From contig NZ_JBFRGP010000007.1 in assembly GCF_052115385.1 (NCBI RefSeq), positions 1 to 64,000 of the forward strand: a stretch of DNA of 64,000 bases, in the 5' to 3' direction. Under the pieces are notes generated by a model. That model was not told the DNA's origin and ran no database searches. It saw nothing but the letters and a program-made list of their open reading frames with translations. The number at the start of each line of letters is the position of its first letter. The first letter of the stretch is position 1. The translations under genes were made by a program, and so were the position numbers. Source of the DNA: Dyella_D sp052115385. Lineage in GTDB: Bacteria; Pseudomonadota; Gammaproteobacteria; Xanthomonadales; Rhodanobacteraceae. Positions 17,701 to 25,672 of the stretch are shown one piece after another.

Positions 17701-18351
17701 AACGATGTCGGTTGCGCGCCGGGACGCGTCAATCACGTACTCAACGCGGTGGACGTCCGGGCGCTCGCCGCTAGCCGCAAAACGCGTACGGGCCGCCGGG
17801 ATGTCCTCATGGTCAGCCGCATCAGCGATCAGAAAAACATCCCCATGTATCTCGAGGTCGTGCGCCTGCTGCGCCGGGACCGCGTCGCCAGCTGCCATCT
17901 GATCGGCGCCGGGCATTACGCTGGCGACCGTATCCGCCTGGCCGCCATGCTCGGCGAGGCCGGCCTGGACCCGGCGGATCTCGAAGTCACCGGCTGGCTG
18001 CCGCGCGAGGCGCTGGTGGAGCGGATCGCCGACGCCGCCGTGGTCGTGCTTACCTCGACCTACGAGAGCTTCGGCTACGTCCTGGCGGAGGCCTGCTGCC
18101 TGGGCATTCCCGTGGTAGGCACCGATGTCGATGGGATCCGCGACATCATCGAACACGGCGGCAATGGTTTTCTGGTGCCGCTCGGCGATGCGGCTGCGAT
18201 GGCTTCGCACATTCGCCATCTGCTGGACACGCCGGCGGCCTGGAATGCCGTATCGCGCAGGGCGCTGGAAACCGGAGTCCGCCGTTTCGACATCGAGCAG
18301 GCCATGCCGCGCTTCGCGGACTTCTACGCGAGGATCGCCCGTGGCGGCTGA
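14722..18351 (+). CDS. Trifunctional protein: Wzx-type flippase + CDP-glycerol glycerophosphotransferase + GT4 glycosyltransferase
   Basis: One uninterrupted 1209-codon frame with three modules. Residues 1-425: polytopic membrane protein with 10-12 hydrophobic helices resembling O-unit flippases (Wzx/MATE-like). Residues about 435-830: TagB/TagF glycerophosphotransferase with WHGSPLKRIGLD (about 535), FAPTWRDGD (about 651), VVRTHPW and VTDYSAIAMDY (about 729). Residues about 838-1209: GT-B fold GT4 glycosyltransferase with GGVETYL, VHLHSSKAG and the E-x7-E signature YESFGYVLAEACCLGIPVVG (about 1113). It begins 6 nt after tagD and overlaps the next gene by 11 nt. Inferred role: adding glycerol phosphate and a sugar to a lipid-linked unit that the same polypeptide exports. 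Such a fusion is unusual, and no frameshift is needed to explain it. Confidence 0.88.
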   Translation: MKPRFFQCRHGAQAVIGAVDQAVLATTHFVLGVIIARLGGSIALGDFAFAYSLIVLLSMLHSALIAEVVSIDAIVLPDAGRYGALPILLITALLAAGALLLLGLAQCFVPVIGATWSPSFVLALAASMGYWSIKPFYYRQSRPWPVLGATLTYAGGTLTSVAIGYALCGKAWQPMWSLGFGASVASLPLWLTVRPPDRHFARAFRESLRAIARYAAWALPAAALIWIVANGYLFVMPLWGDAAQNGGLRAVLNLVAPMNTLLAGACTAWLPMLAATYRNGESEAQRRRIHLLAFLFFGASALGSLLIAGLSDGLIRLVYGDSYAGFVAALRVATLLPPIWVAIAVYRVAMRAQADPRRLLFVYGQALMPVGLVLMFVLGRQGAAASAWGMVATHVLVLVGFIRAFGRRQATDKFTYARANATKLLRLPVYAIASSLARLMPRDSRLWVFGRKTGVGEEPLRLLLEARRQYPAVRLVWLAQDRRQYAEAEALGLEVHFASSWKARWLTLRAGVGVVTHGLGDLCRPFVPGTYLVQLWHGSPLKRIGLDAERVHSLGDGHSSIERWSERLLRAAFRRSAGFIRLMPSPSPVVSRRLRSAWGFDGDGPIRLTGDPRCDVLLEEPEAIRRTTARHWLMRALRAIEPPPSRLILFAPTWRDGDADPTPPDTEELRRLEHALAAHDAWMVVRTHPWGIRSSWAPASSEPPSRIRFLDAEALHDVNQVLGAFDILVTDYSAIAMDYCLLERPVLFFAPDLATYQQTRGLYEDYADFTGHGWHENWNNLSTALNTLLKGDEAAHAAARCSVMRLKRRYHAHADTGSTMRVLSEIASSIGLPASATGPIDVLHVSACLGGVETYLRLLAQYNDARRTRLGFVLPQPCDLSQIAGTAGMPVDQLPMTRNIAPVGDLRVLLDLRRIVRNRRPEVVHLHSSKAGLLGRLACLGLPCRVVYTPHAYYYLGKTGPRRWLYLMAERWLARLSGSELLGTSPSEHRRAVNDVGCAPGRVNHVLNAVDVRALAASRKTRTGRRDVLMVSRISDQKNIPMYLEVVRLLRRDRVASCHLIGAGHYAGDRIRLAAMLGEAGLDPADLEVTGWLPREALVERIADAAVVVLTSTYESFGYVLAEACCLGIPVVGTDVDGIRDIIEHGGNGFLVPLGDAAAMASHIRHLLDTPAAWNAVSRRALETGVRRFDIEQAMPRFADFYARIARGG

Positions 18352-19411
18352 TGAACTGAATCGCCTGGTCGCACGCCTGAATCTGCTGCTGTTCTGCTTC
18401 CTGGCGAGCGCAGCGCTGTCGGCTCTGCTCCCTCTGGTGTGGCACGACAAGCTCTTTATCGATGGGCTGACTATCATCCGCTCCCAGCCCCGACTGGAAT
18501 GGTTCGGCAACTCGTATGGAGCGGCAGCCTATCTGCTGCATCCGTTGCTGCGAATGCTGGCAGCGCTGGGCGTGCGCCTCGACGACTACGGCCTGGGCTA
18601 TACGGACGACCTGGTGCTGGCCAACATGGTCTTCGGCGTCATGTTCCTGGCAGGCATCGCCAGCTTCGCCCTGCGCTGGCGTCTGCGCGCGGACGCCGGA
18701 AACATGGCGCTGTTCTTCGTCTTCGTCACGCTGCTCTCGCCGTTCTTCTTCTGCATCTCCAAGGAGCTGATACCGTTCGCCATCATGTGCGCCGCGGTGG
18801 GGTTGTACCGCTGCGGCATGCTTGGCGTACGCGGCTGCGCGCTGGCCTATGCCGCTGCGATGGCGCTGTGCGGGCTGTACTTTCGCGTCTATTACCTCGC
18901 CTATGCCGCGATTTTCCTCTACAACTTCGCGTTGTGGCGTCATCGTGGCCTGTGGATCGCCGGCTGCCTGGCCATGGCGCTGCTGCTTATCCTGTTCCAT
19001 CAACGGCTTCCGCTCGACCTGCTCACGCAAGGACGCGCCGGCTATCTGGAAGGCGTCTCGGCCAGCCGCATCGAGTACTACTTCGATGACGGCCAAGCAC
19101 TGGGCTTTGTCGCCAACCGTACCCTGACCTTCGGCATGCTCCTGCTGCCGCTCAACCTGCTGCTCGTATCGCCCGCCTATGCCCCCTTCATCGCGCTGCA
19201 GATCCTGCTGACCGCGCGACTGTGGCGCGTCTGGCGACATCCGTGCTCTTCCATGCAGGCGCTAGCGGCCAGCGCCGTACTCAGCTTCAGCATGGTCGCG
19301 GCGCTGTTCGAGCCGGATTTCGGCTCTTACTTCAGGCACAAAGTCGGCATCCTGCTGTTCATGCTCATGCTGGTGGTTCGGTTCGAGTGGCACCGGGACA
19401 AGGCCGCATGA
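18341..19411 (+). CDS. Polytopic membrane protein, candidate Wzy-type polymerase
   Basis: A 356-residue integral membrane protein with roughly nine hydrophobic helices. A large non-membrane loop carries GYLEGVSASRIEYYFDDGQ, in the position where Wzy/EpsG-like polymerases have a periplasmic loop. The GTG at 18341 is chosen because GAGGA lies 6 nt upstream and it overlaps the upstream gene by 11 nt; its stop codon overlaps the next start (ATGA). Sequence alone does not give a family. The polymerase call rests on topology and on position between the flippase/glycosyltransferase and a glycosidase. It could also be an EPS-associated membrane protein of other function. Confidence 0.6.
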   Translation: MAADELNRLVARLNLLLFCFLASAALSALLPLVWHDKLFIDGLTIIRSQPRLEWFGNSYGAAAYLLHPLLRMLAALGVRLDDYGLGYTDDLVLANMVFGVMFLAGIASFALRWRLRADAGNMALFFVFVTLLSPFFFCISKELIPFAIMCAAVGLYRCGMLGVRGCALAYAAAMALCGLYFRVYYLAYAAIFLYNFALWRHRGLWIAGCLAMALLLILFHQRLPLDLLTQGRAGYLEGVSASRIEYYFDDGQALGFVANRTLTFGMLLLPLNLLLVSPAYAPFIALQILLTARLWRVWRHPCSSMQALAASAVLSFSMVAALFEPDFGSYFRHKVGILLFMLMLVVRFEWHRDKAA

Positions 19412-20415
19412 AACGGCTGGGCGCCATCGGCCGGTGGCTGCTGTGGAGCGCTTTGTCCTGTGTCCATGCGGCTGAGCCGATGGAGATCGGCGTCGGCACG
19501 CACCGCTGGCATCTAGGCCTCGCTCCGGAAGAGGTCGATCGGATGTTGACGGAAGCCCGCGTCACCTCGTGGCGCGACGGCATCAACTGGGCCGCGGTAG
19601 AGCGGCGGCGCGGCGTCTACACCATCCCCTTGCAGTTCGAAGCGCTCATGCATGCCGCCGACGCTGCTCCAGCGCGCGGCTTGCGGCCAATGGTGATCGT
19701 CGGCTACGGCAATCCGCTTTACCAAGCCGGCGGCCTGGTCACCACGCACGAGGCACGGGAAGGATTCGCGGCCTATGCGCGCTGGCTGGCAACCAGGCTG
19801 AAAGGCAAGGTGCGCTACTACGAGATCTGGAACGAATGGAACATCGGCACCGGCTCCACCGCGACCCCCCGCGCCATCGGCAGCGTGGATGACTACGCCA
19901 GACTGCTCCGTGTCGCCGCCGACGCCATCCGCGCCGTGGATCCCCAGGCCAGGATCATCGCCGGCGGCGCGACCAACAACGACACGGCATGGTTCGATGC
20001 GTTCGGCCGCAGCGGCGCCCTCGATATCGTCGACGGCGTCAGCATCCATCCCTACAACTATGGCCGCCCGCTGTTCGCTCATACGCCGGAAGCCGCCATG
20101 GCCTGGGTGCAGGACATCCAGACACGCTTGAGCAAGCGGCGGGGACGCGCGGTGACCATGTACGTCACGGAGATCGGCTGGCCATCGCTCACCGGCGGCT
20201 ACACGCCGGATCAGGTCGCCGACTACCTCGAACGCTTCATGCGATTAGCGCGGCGCGATCCGCACGTCGCCGGCGTCTGGTGGTACGACCTGGTCAACGA
20301 TGGCGATTCGCCGGACGATCCGGAGCACCACTTCGGCCTGTTCGACCGACAGCATCGCCCGCTTCCGGCCCTGCGCGCCCTCCGGGCCTGCTGCGGCAGG
20401 CGTGGCACACCGTGA
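19408..20415 (+). CDS. Secreted clan-A glycoside hydrolase, PslG-like (GH39 type)
   Basis: A 335-residue (beta/alpha)8 glycosidase. The first 21 residues (MKRLGAIGRWLLWSALSCVHA) look like a signal peptide, placing it in the periplasm. The acid/base Glu is in YYEIWNEWNIG (about residues 137-147) and the nucleophile Glu in MYVTEIGWPS (about 252-261), both typical of GH clan A. The closest functional analogue I recognise is PslG, the endoglycosidase of the Pseudomonas Psl locus, which trims polymer during export. It is translationally coupled to the putative polymerase gene, so a role on the local glycan is likely; the linkage is unknown. Confidence 0.8.
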   Translation: MKRLGAIGRWLLWSALSCVHAAEPMEIGVGTHRWHLGLAPEEVDRMLTEARVTSWRDGINWAAVERRRGVYTIPLQFEALMHAADAAPARGLRPMVIVGYGNPLYQAGGLVTTHEAREGFAAYARWLATRLKGKVRYYEIWNEWNIGTGSTATPRAIGSVDDYARLLRVAADAIRAVDPQARIIAGGATNNDTAWFDAFGRSGALDIVDGVSIHPYNYGRPLFAHTPEAAMAWVQDIQTRLSKRRGRAVTMYVTEIGWPSLTGGYTPDQVADYLERFMRLARRDPHVAGVWWYDLVNDGDSPDDPEHHFGLFDRQHRPLPALRALRACCGRRGTP

Positions 20416-20535
20416 TCAAAGCTTCCGCAGGGATTCGAGCAAGACAGGAGGCGCCCCAAGGCCTGCACTGAGCCTGCTTACACTGTCACACACCCCGTGG
20501 TTGGCAGTGCCCGCAGCGTGGGTTAGCGTGCGCGG

Positions 20536-22653
20536 ATGAAGCAGGCTTCACGATCCGAACTCCTCGCCCTCCATCACCAGCTGGCCCGTCTGCTCGACCG
20601 CGCTGATGCGGCCGGCGCGGAAGCGCTCGCCGCGCGTGCGCGCACCGAATCGCCACAGGACATAGAGCTCGCCCGCCTGCACGGCCTGGCCCTGCTCCAG
20701 CTCGGCCGGCTGGCCGAAGCGCGGGCCGCACTGGAAGTGGCCGCCGAACTGGCGCCCGACAGCGTCGAAGTGCAGTGCAACCTGGCCGGCCTGCAACTGG
20801 AAGAAGGCGATGCGGACGGCGCCATCGCACGCCTGCGCACCGCGCTGCGCCAGCAACCCGGGCACCCTGCGATCCTGCTGGCGCTGGGCAATGCGCTGAT
20901 GGCCGCTGGGCGCTATGCGCAGGCTCGCGAGTCGTATGCGATGGCCACGCACGGCGCGCCCCAGCATGCCGGCCTGCGCCTCAATCTCGCCGCGGCGGAG
21001 CTGGAACTGGGCAATCTGGAACAAGCGGTGCAGCACACCGACGAAGGCCTGCAGCTGGCACCCGACTACGACGGCGCCTACGCCATGCGCGCCCGCGTGC
21101 TGCATGCCATGGGCCGCGTCGACGAGGCCGCCGAGGCCTGGCTGCAGGCGGAACGCCGCGCGCCGGAGCAGCCGCTGTATCCCTTCCATGCCGGCCTGCT
21201 GCTGGATGATGCCGGCAAGCTGCCGGCCGCCGCCGAAGCGTTCGAGCGCGCGCTGCGCCTGGACGCCGCCTCCGGCGCCGCGCTGGCCATGCTGGTGTTC
21301 GCCAAGCGCCGCCTGTGCGATTGGCGCGGCCTGGAAGAACTGAGCGAACGCCTGCACCGCGCGGTCGCCGAAGGGCGCGACGGCGTCATGCCGTTCGCCT
21401 TCCTCGCCGAAGACGGCAGCGTCGCCGAGCAGCGCCGCTGCGCCGCCACTTTCTCCGCGGGCGTGGAGAAGGCCGCCGCGCCGTGGCGCAGCGTGCTCGC
21501 CTTCGCGCCCACCCAGCGCACCGCCATCGACCCGCTGCGCGTGGGCTTCGTCTCCAACGGTTTCGGCGAGCGGCCGATCGGCCAGCTGCTGACCGGCGTG
21601 CTGGAGCAGCTGGGCGACGAACGCCTGCAGGTCCACGTGTTCTGCCTGGTGCCGGACGACGGCGGCCCGATCCGGCAGCGGCTGGCCGCCAGCACCACCG
21701 TGCACGACGTCGCCGGGCTCGCGCCGATGGACGTGGCGCGCCGCGTCCACGCCGCCGGCATCGAGGTGCTGTTCGATCTGCGCAGCTACGGCGGCGGCGC
21801 CAACAGCGATCTGTTCGAATTCCGTCCCGCCCCGGTGCAGGTCAACTGGCTGGCCTATCCGGCCACCGCCGGCGCGGACTGGACCGACTACCTGCTGGCC
21901 GACGCCGTGGCCCTGCCCGCGCCGCTGCGCGAAGGCTTCAGCGAAAAGATCGTGCGGCTATCGCGCTGCGCGCTGCCGTTCGACAACAGCACGCCGATCG
22001 ACAGCACGCCGATCGACCACCCACCCTCGCGCGCCGACTGCGGCCTGCCCGCGGCCGGCACCGTGTTCGCCAGCTTCAACGGCCACCACAAGCTCAACCC
22101 GGCCAGCTTCGCGCGCTTCATGCTGATCCTGCAGCAGGTGCCGGACAGCGTGCTGTGGCTGCTGTCCGGCAACGATGGCAGCGATCAGCGCCTGCTCCAG
22201 GCCGCCGAGTTGATGGAGGTGGACCCCGCGCGCCTGGTCTTCATGCCGCGCCTGCCGCATGCCCAGTATCTGGCACGGCTGGCCCACGCCGACCTGTTCC
22301 TGGACACCCTGCCCTGCAACGCGCAGTCCACCGCGGCCGATGCGCTGTGGGCCGGCTGTCCGGTGCTGAGCTGGATCGGCCGCACCCTCGCCGGCCGCCA
22401 GGGCGCCAGCCTGCTGTTCCACGCCGGCCTGCCCGAACTGGTGGCGGACGACGAGGATTCGTTCGTCTCCATGGCCGTGCACCTGGGCAAGGACCGCGCC
22501 GCGCTGGACACCCTGCGCCACCATCTGCACGAAACGCGCGCACGCAATCCGGTATTCGATACGGCGGGCTTCGCCAACGACCTGCGCCGCGCGATCCACG
22601 CGATGGGCGCGCGGCATCGCATCGGGCGGCCGCCGATCGATCTGGACCTTTGA
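20536..22653 (+). CDS. TPR-GT41 protein (bacterial O-GlcNAc-transferase homologue)
   Basis: A 705-residue predicted cytosolic protein. Residues 1-270 are TPR repeats (for example DIELARLHGLALLQLGRLAEA and AILLALGNALMAAGRYAQA). Residues about 330-690 are a GT41 catalytic domain with LRVGFVSNGFGERPIGQLL, VQVNWLAYPATAGADWTDYLLAD, FASFNGHHKLNP and the UDP-binding end FLDTLPCNAQSTAADALWAGCPVLSW. It resembles XcOGT of Xanthomonas and SPINDLY-type proteins. Donor and protein targets are unknown. It contains an exact 15-nt tandem duplication (21988-22017), giving STPIDSTPID. It follows the polysaccharide genes on the same strand after 120 nt. Confidence 0.87.
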   Translation: MKQASRSELLALHHQLARLLDRADAAGAEALAARARTESPQDIELARLHGLALLQLGRLAEARAALEVAAELAPDSVEVQCNLAGLQLEEGDADGAIARLRTALRQQPGHPAILLALGNALMAAGRYAQARESYAMATHGAPQHAGLRLNLAAAELELGNLEQAVQHTDEGLQLAPDYDGAYAMRARVLHAMGRVDEAAEAWLQAERRAPEQPLYPFHAGLLLDDAGKLPAAAEAFERALRLDAASGAALAMLVFAKRRLCDWRGLEELSERLHRAVAEGRDGVMPFAFLAEDGSVAEQRRCAATFSAGVEKAAAPWRSVLAFAPTQRTAIDPLRVGFVSNGFGERPIGQLLTGVLEQLGDERLQVHVFCLVPDDGGPIRQRLAASTTVHDVAGLAPMDVARRVHAAGIEVLFDLRSYGGGANSDLFEFRPAPVQVNWLAYPATAGADWTDYLLADAVALPAPLREGFSEKIVRLSRCALPFDNSTPIDSTPIDHPPSRADCGLPAAGTVFASFNGHHKLNPASFARFMLILQQVPDSVLWLLSGNDGSDQRLLQAAELMEVDPARLVFMPRLPHAQYLARLAHADLFLDTLPCNAQSTAADALWAGCPVLSWIGRTLAGRQGASLLFHAGLPELVADDEDSFVSMAVHLGKDRAALDTLRHHLHETRARNPVFDTAGFANDLRRAIHAMGARHRIGRPPIDLDL

Positions 22654-22663
22654 CCTGCCCGTC

Positions 22664-22706
22664 ATTCCGGCGCAGGCCGGAATCCAGTAGCGTCAGCGCC
22701 TGACGC
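22664..22706. repeat. Two small hairpins downstream of the GT41 gene
   Basis: ATTCCGGC-GCAG-GCCGGAAT (22664-22683) is followed by GCGTCAG-CGC-CTGACGC (22690-22706). The first resembles the widespread intergenic repeat CGTCATTCCGGCG...GCCGGAATCC. They fill the gap before ppk2, and neither has a U-tract. Confidence 0.55.
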
Positions 22707-22724
22707 GAGCGACAGGAGAGCGAC

Positions 22725-23525
22725 ATGGGCAAGGCGGACAAGGGCGGCAAGTCAGGCAAGCGCTATGCGAAGACCATGGATGACCTGCAGATCGAGCTGA
22801 CCGGCCTGCAGCGCTGGCTCAAGCGCACCGGCCATCGCGTGGTGGTGCTGTTCGAAGGGCGCGACGCGGCCGGCAAGGGCGGCACCATCAAGGCCATCAC
22901 CCAGTCGATGGATACGCGCGGCTACCGCATCGCCGCGCTGGGCAAACCGACCGAGACCGAAGCCGCGCAGTGGTATTTCCAGCGCTACGTCGCCCACCTG
23001 CCTGCGGCCGGCGAACTCGTGCTGTTCGATCGCAGCTGGTACAACCGCGCGGTGGTGGAGCCGGCGATGGGGTTCTGCACCGAGCAGCAGCGCGAAGACT
23101 TCCTGCACGCCGTGCCGCACTTCGAGAAGCTGCTCGCCGACGACGGCATCATCCTGATCAAGTACTGGCTGGCTGTGGACCAGAAGAAGCAGGAAGAACG
23201 CTTCGCCGATCGCGCCGACGATCCGCTCAAGCGCTGGAAGCTGTCACCGGTGGACCTGGCTTCGCGCGAGAAGTACGCCGAGATCGGCCGCCTGCGCGAC
23301 CAGATGATCGAGCGCACCAACCGTCCCTACGCGCCCTGGTTCGTGGTCGATTTCAACGAGCAGAAGCACGGCCGCGCCAACCTGATCCGCCATCTGCTGG
23401 AACACATTCCGCGCAAGGAAACCGCTATTCCGGAAGTGAAACTGCCCAAGCTCAAGGGCAAGCCGCGGCGCGAACACGTTACCGACAAGGCGCAGTGGGT
23501 GCCCGATACTTTTTGCGACGAATGA
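22725..23525 (+). CDS. ppk2: Polyphosphate kinase 2 (PPK2)
   Basis: A 266-residue P-loop kinase that transfers phosphate between polyphosphate and nucleoside diphosphates. Walker A is LFEGRDAAGKGGTIK (about residues 43-57), the Walker B/lid segment is LFDRSWYNRAVVEP (about 101-114), and ADDPLKRWKLSPVDLASREK is a PPK2 signature. The single-domain length fits class I. AGGAGA lies 6 nt before the ATG. It is convergent with acyP across a shared hairpin at 23529-23549. Confidence 0.95.
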   Translation: MGKADKGGKSGKRYAKTMDDLQIELTGLQRWLKRTGHRVVVLFEGRDAAGKGGTIKAITQSMDTRGYRIAALGKPTETEAAQWYFQRYVAHLPAAGELVLFDRSWYNRAVVEPAMGFCTEQQREDFLHAVPHFEKLLADDGIILIKYWLAVDQKKQEERFADRADDPLKRWKLSPVDLASREKYAEIGRLRDQMIERTNRPYAPWFVVDFNEQKHGRANLIRHLLEHIPRKETAIPEVKLPKLKGKPRREHVTDKAQWVPDTFCDE

Positions 23526-23528
23526 AGC

Positions 23529-23549
23529 GCACGGGCGCTCAGCCCGTGC
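23529..23549. terminator. Hairpin between convergent ppk2 and acyP
   Basis: GCACGGGC-GCTCA-GCCCGTGC is a perfect 8-bp stem sitting 4 nt past the ppk2 stop codon and containing the acyP stop codon in its loop. No U-run is present, so full terminator function is uncertain. Confidence 0.45.
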
Positions 23550-23805
23550 GGAAATCTTCCGGCTCTTCGCCGCTCCATTCGCTGCGCACCAGCTCATCCA
23601 CGCGCGCCGGCGGCGGCCCCTTGCGCAGCCATTGCTCCAGCGCGTCGATGGCGACGAGGTTGCCGCAGGCCAGCACCTCGACCCCGCCATCGCGCAGGTT
23701 CCTCGCATAGCCGGTGAGCCCGCGCGCCAAAGCCTGCTCGCGGGTGCAGGCGCGAAAGCACACGCCCTGCACCCTGCCGCTGACCCGGAACAAGGCGGCG
23801 GCCAT
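23539..23805 (-). CDS. acyP: Acylphosphatase
   Basis: An 88-residue enzyme that hydrolyses carboxyl-phosphate bonds of acyl phosphates. The catalytic Arg is in RVSGRVQGVCFRACT (about residues 8-22) and the catalytic Asn in GLTGYARNLRDGGVEV (about 33-48), the standard alpha/beta acylphosphatase pattern at normal length. Located 4 nt downstream of the TlpA-like gene, probably in the same transcript as yihY. Confidence 0.93.
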   Translation of the reverse strand: MAAALFRVSGRVQGVCFRACTREQALARGLTGYARNLRDGGVEVLACGNLVAIDALEQWLRKGPPPARVDELVRSEWSGEEPEDFRTG

Positions 23806-23809
23806 CGTC

Positions 23810-24298
23810 TTACTTGCCCGGCTTGGGCAAACCGATCGCTTCGCCCAGCGAAGCCTCGGTGACCGGGCCGACGAAGCGCTTGGCTACCTTGCCGTCCGGC
23901 GCGATCAGCCAGGTGGTGGGCAGGCCGCGCGGCTCGTCGAAATCCTTCGGCGGCTGGTCCAGGGTGACCTGGGCGATCGGGTAGCTCACCGGATGCTTGG
24001 TCAGGAAGGCCTGGATATCGGCCTTGTCGGTGTCCTCGTAGGCGAGGCCGATCGCGGCCACCTTGTCCTGGTGCGCCGCGACGAAGCGCGAGATGTCCGG
24101 CATCTCCTTGATGCACGGCACGCACCAGGTGGCCCAGTAGTTGACGATCACGTACTTGCCACGCTGCTGCGCCAGGTCGTAGGGCTTGCCGTCGAGCGTG
24201 TTGATCTTCAGCGTGGGCTGCGCCGGCATGGCGGCCTGCGCGGCAGGCGTACCAGCAAACAGGGCGGCAGCAAGCACAAGAGTGGTGAAACGGTTCAT
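23810..24298 (-). CDS. Periplasmic TlpA/ResA-like thioredoxin
   Basis: A 162-residue protein with an N-terminal signal peptide (MNRFTTLVLAAALFAGTPAAQA) and a thioredoxin fold carrying the CxxC active site in VNYWATWCVPCIKEMP (about residues 54-69), then the cis-Pro segment GLPTTWLIAPDGKVA. It is predicted to reduce or shuffle disulfides, for example in cytochrome c maturation, but the substrate is not shown by context. The start overlaps the yihY stop codon (ATGA), which sets the start choice. Confidence 0.88.
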   Translation of the reverse strand: MNRFTTLVLAAALFAGTPAAQAAMPAQPTLKINTLDGKPYDLAQQRGKYVIVNYWATWCVPCIKEMPDISRFVAAHQDKVAAIGLAYEDTDKADIQAFLTKHPVSYPIAQVTLDQPPKDFDEPRGLPTTWLIAPDGKVAKRFVGPVTEASLGEAIGLPKPGK

Positions 24299-25557
24299 GC
24301 GACCACGTCCTTCGAAGTTTCTTGCGTAGCGGGGAAAACCTGATCGAGCTTGGCGTCCAGCTGCTCCCGCAGCATCTTGGCGGTGGAGCACAGCAACTGC
24401 AGCAACTCGTCCGGCAGCTTGATGCCGAGCGATTGCGCCTCGCCGGCCGGGTCCAGCGGCAGACGATACCCCGCAAACTGGTAGACGCGCAGCAGGTCGG
24501 TGGCGTCGAGGCTGCGGCTGAGCAGCCAGCCGCCGGCTTCGCTGCGCTGGATCAGGTCGGCGCGCTGCAGATCTTCGAAGAAGGCGGCGATCGAACCGCT
24601 GCGCAGGTACGGCTCTTCCAGCCGCACGATCGCCGGATCCACGCTATAGCCCTTGCGCTGCGCGTCGATGAAGTGGCGCAGCACCACCATCAGGCCGAGG
24701 AATTCCGAGCCCTCCGGCAGGCATTCGGACGGCACCTGGTATTCGTAGGCCGAGATCGAGGCGGCGATCGAGGCGCCGAGGATCACGATGATCCAGGACA
24801 GGTAGATCCACAGCAGGAAGATCGGCAGCGCCGCCAGCGCCGCGCCGTAGATCTGCTGGTAGGTCTGTGCGTGGTGTACGAACAGCGCGAAGCCCCAGCG
24901 CGCCAGCTCGAACAGCACCGCGCCGAGCAGCGCGCCGATCGCCGCATGGCGCAATGAAACGCGCCGGTTCGGCACCACCACGTAGAGCAGCCACAGCGTG
25001 ATGAAGGTGACCACGAACGGCAGCGCGCTCAGCAGGTAGGTGCCGAAGTTGAAGCTGGCCGCGCTCTTGATCAGCGGCAGCGCGGTCACGTACGAACTGG
25101 CGGCCAGCCCGCCGACCACCAGGATCGGCCCCAGGGTCAGCGCGGCCCAGTACAGCAGCAGGCGCGAACCCCAGGCGCGCGGACGGTGCACGCGCCAGAT
25201 GCGGTTGAGGCGGTCCTCGATGCTGACCATCATCGACACCGCGCTGAACAGCATCACGATCACGCTGATGCCGGTGAGCTTGCTGGCGTTGTCGGCAAAG
25301 GCCAGCAGTGCGCTCTTCACCGTCTCGGCCGCGGCCGGTACCAGGTTGAAGACGAAATTGATCAGCGTATTGCGCCATTCGGCAAACACCGGAAACGCCG
25401 AGAACATCGCCAGCACCGCCACCACCAGGGGCACCAGCGACACCAGCGTGGTGTACGAGAGCGCGCCCGCGGTCTCGAAGCACTTGTCGTCGATAAAGCG
25501 CTGCCACAGGAAGCGGCTGAAGCTGGTGGTGCGGTCGCGGTCGATGCGCCAGGCCAT
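24295..25557 (-). CDS. yihY: YihY/UPF0761 family inner-membrane protein
   Basis: A 420-residue protein. The N-terminal 290 residues form a YihY domain with about six transmembrane helices (GALSYTTLVSLVPLVVAVLAMFSAFPVF is diagnostic). The C-terminal 130 residues are soluble and winged-helix-like (LEEPYLRSGSIAAFFEDLQRADLIQ), longer than in E. coli YihY (290 aa). The ATG at 25557 has GAGGA 5 nt upstream; an ATG 21 nt further out lacks one. The family was once annotated as RNase BN, a misassignment. Function unknown. Confidence 0.88.
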   Translation of the reverse strand: MAWRIDRDRTTSFSRFLWQRFIDDKCFETAGALSYTTLVSLVPLVVAVLAMFSAFPVFAEWRNTLINFVFNLVPAAAETVKSALLAFADNASKLTGISVIVMLFSAVSMMVSIEDRLNRIWRVHRPRAWGSRLLLYWAALTLGPILVVGGLAASSYVTALPLIKSAASFNFGTYLLSALPFVVTFITLWLLYVVVPNRRVSLRHAAIGALLGAVLFELARWGFALFVHHAQTYQQIYGAALAALPIFLLWIYLSWIIVILGASIAASISAYEYQVPSECLPEGSEFLGLMVVLRHFIDAQRKGYSVDPAIVRLEEPYLRSGSIAAFFEDLQRADLIQRSEAGGWLLSRSLDATDLLRVYQFAGYRLPLDPAGEAQSLGIKLPDELLQLLCSTAKMLREQLDAKLDQVFPATQETSKDVVA

Positions 25558-25672
25558 GCGGGTCCTCGTCGGCTGCATGAGCGGAATGGAACGGTACACT
25601 AACCGATCGAAAGCTGACGCCCCAACCCGCAAGCCCTAATCCGCAAGCACAGTCGCATATGAGAGCAGGCGC

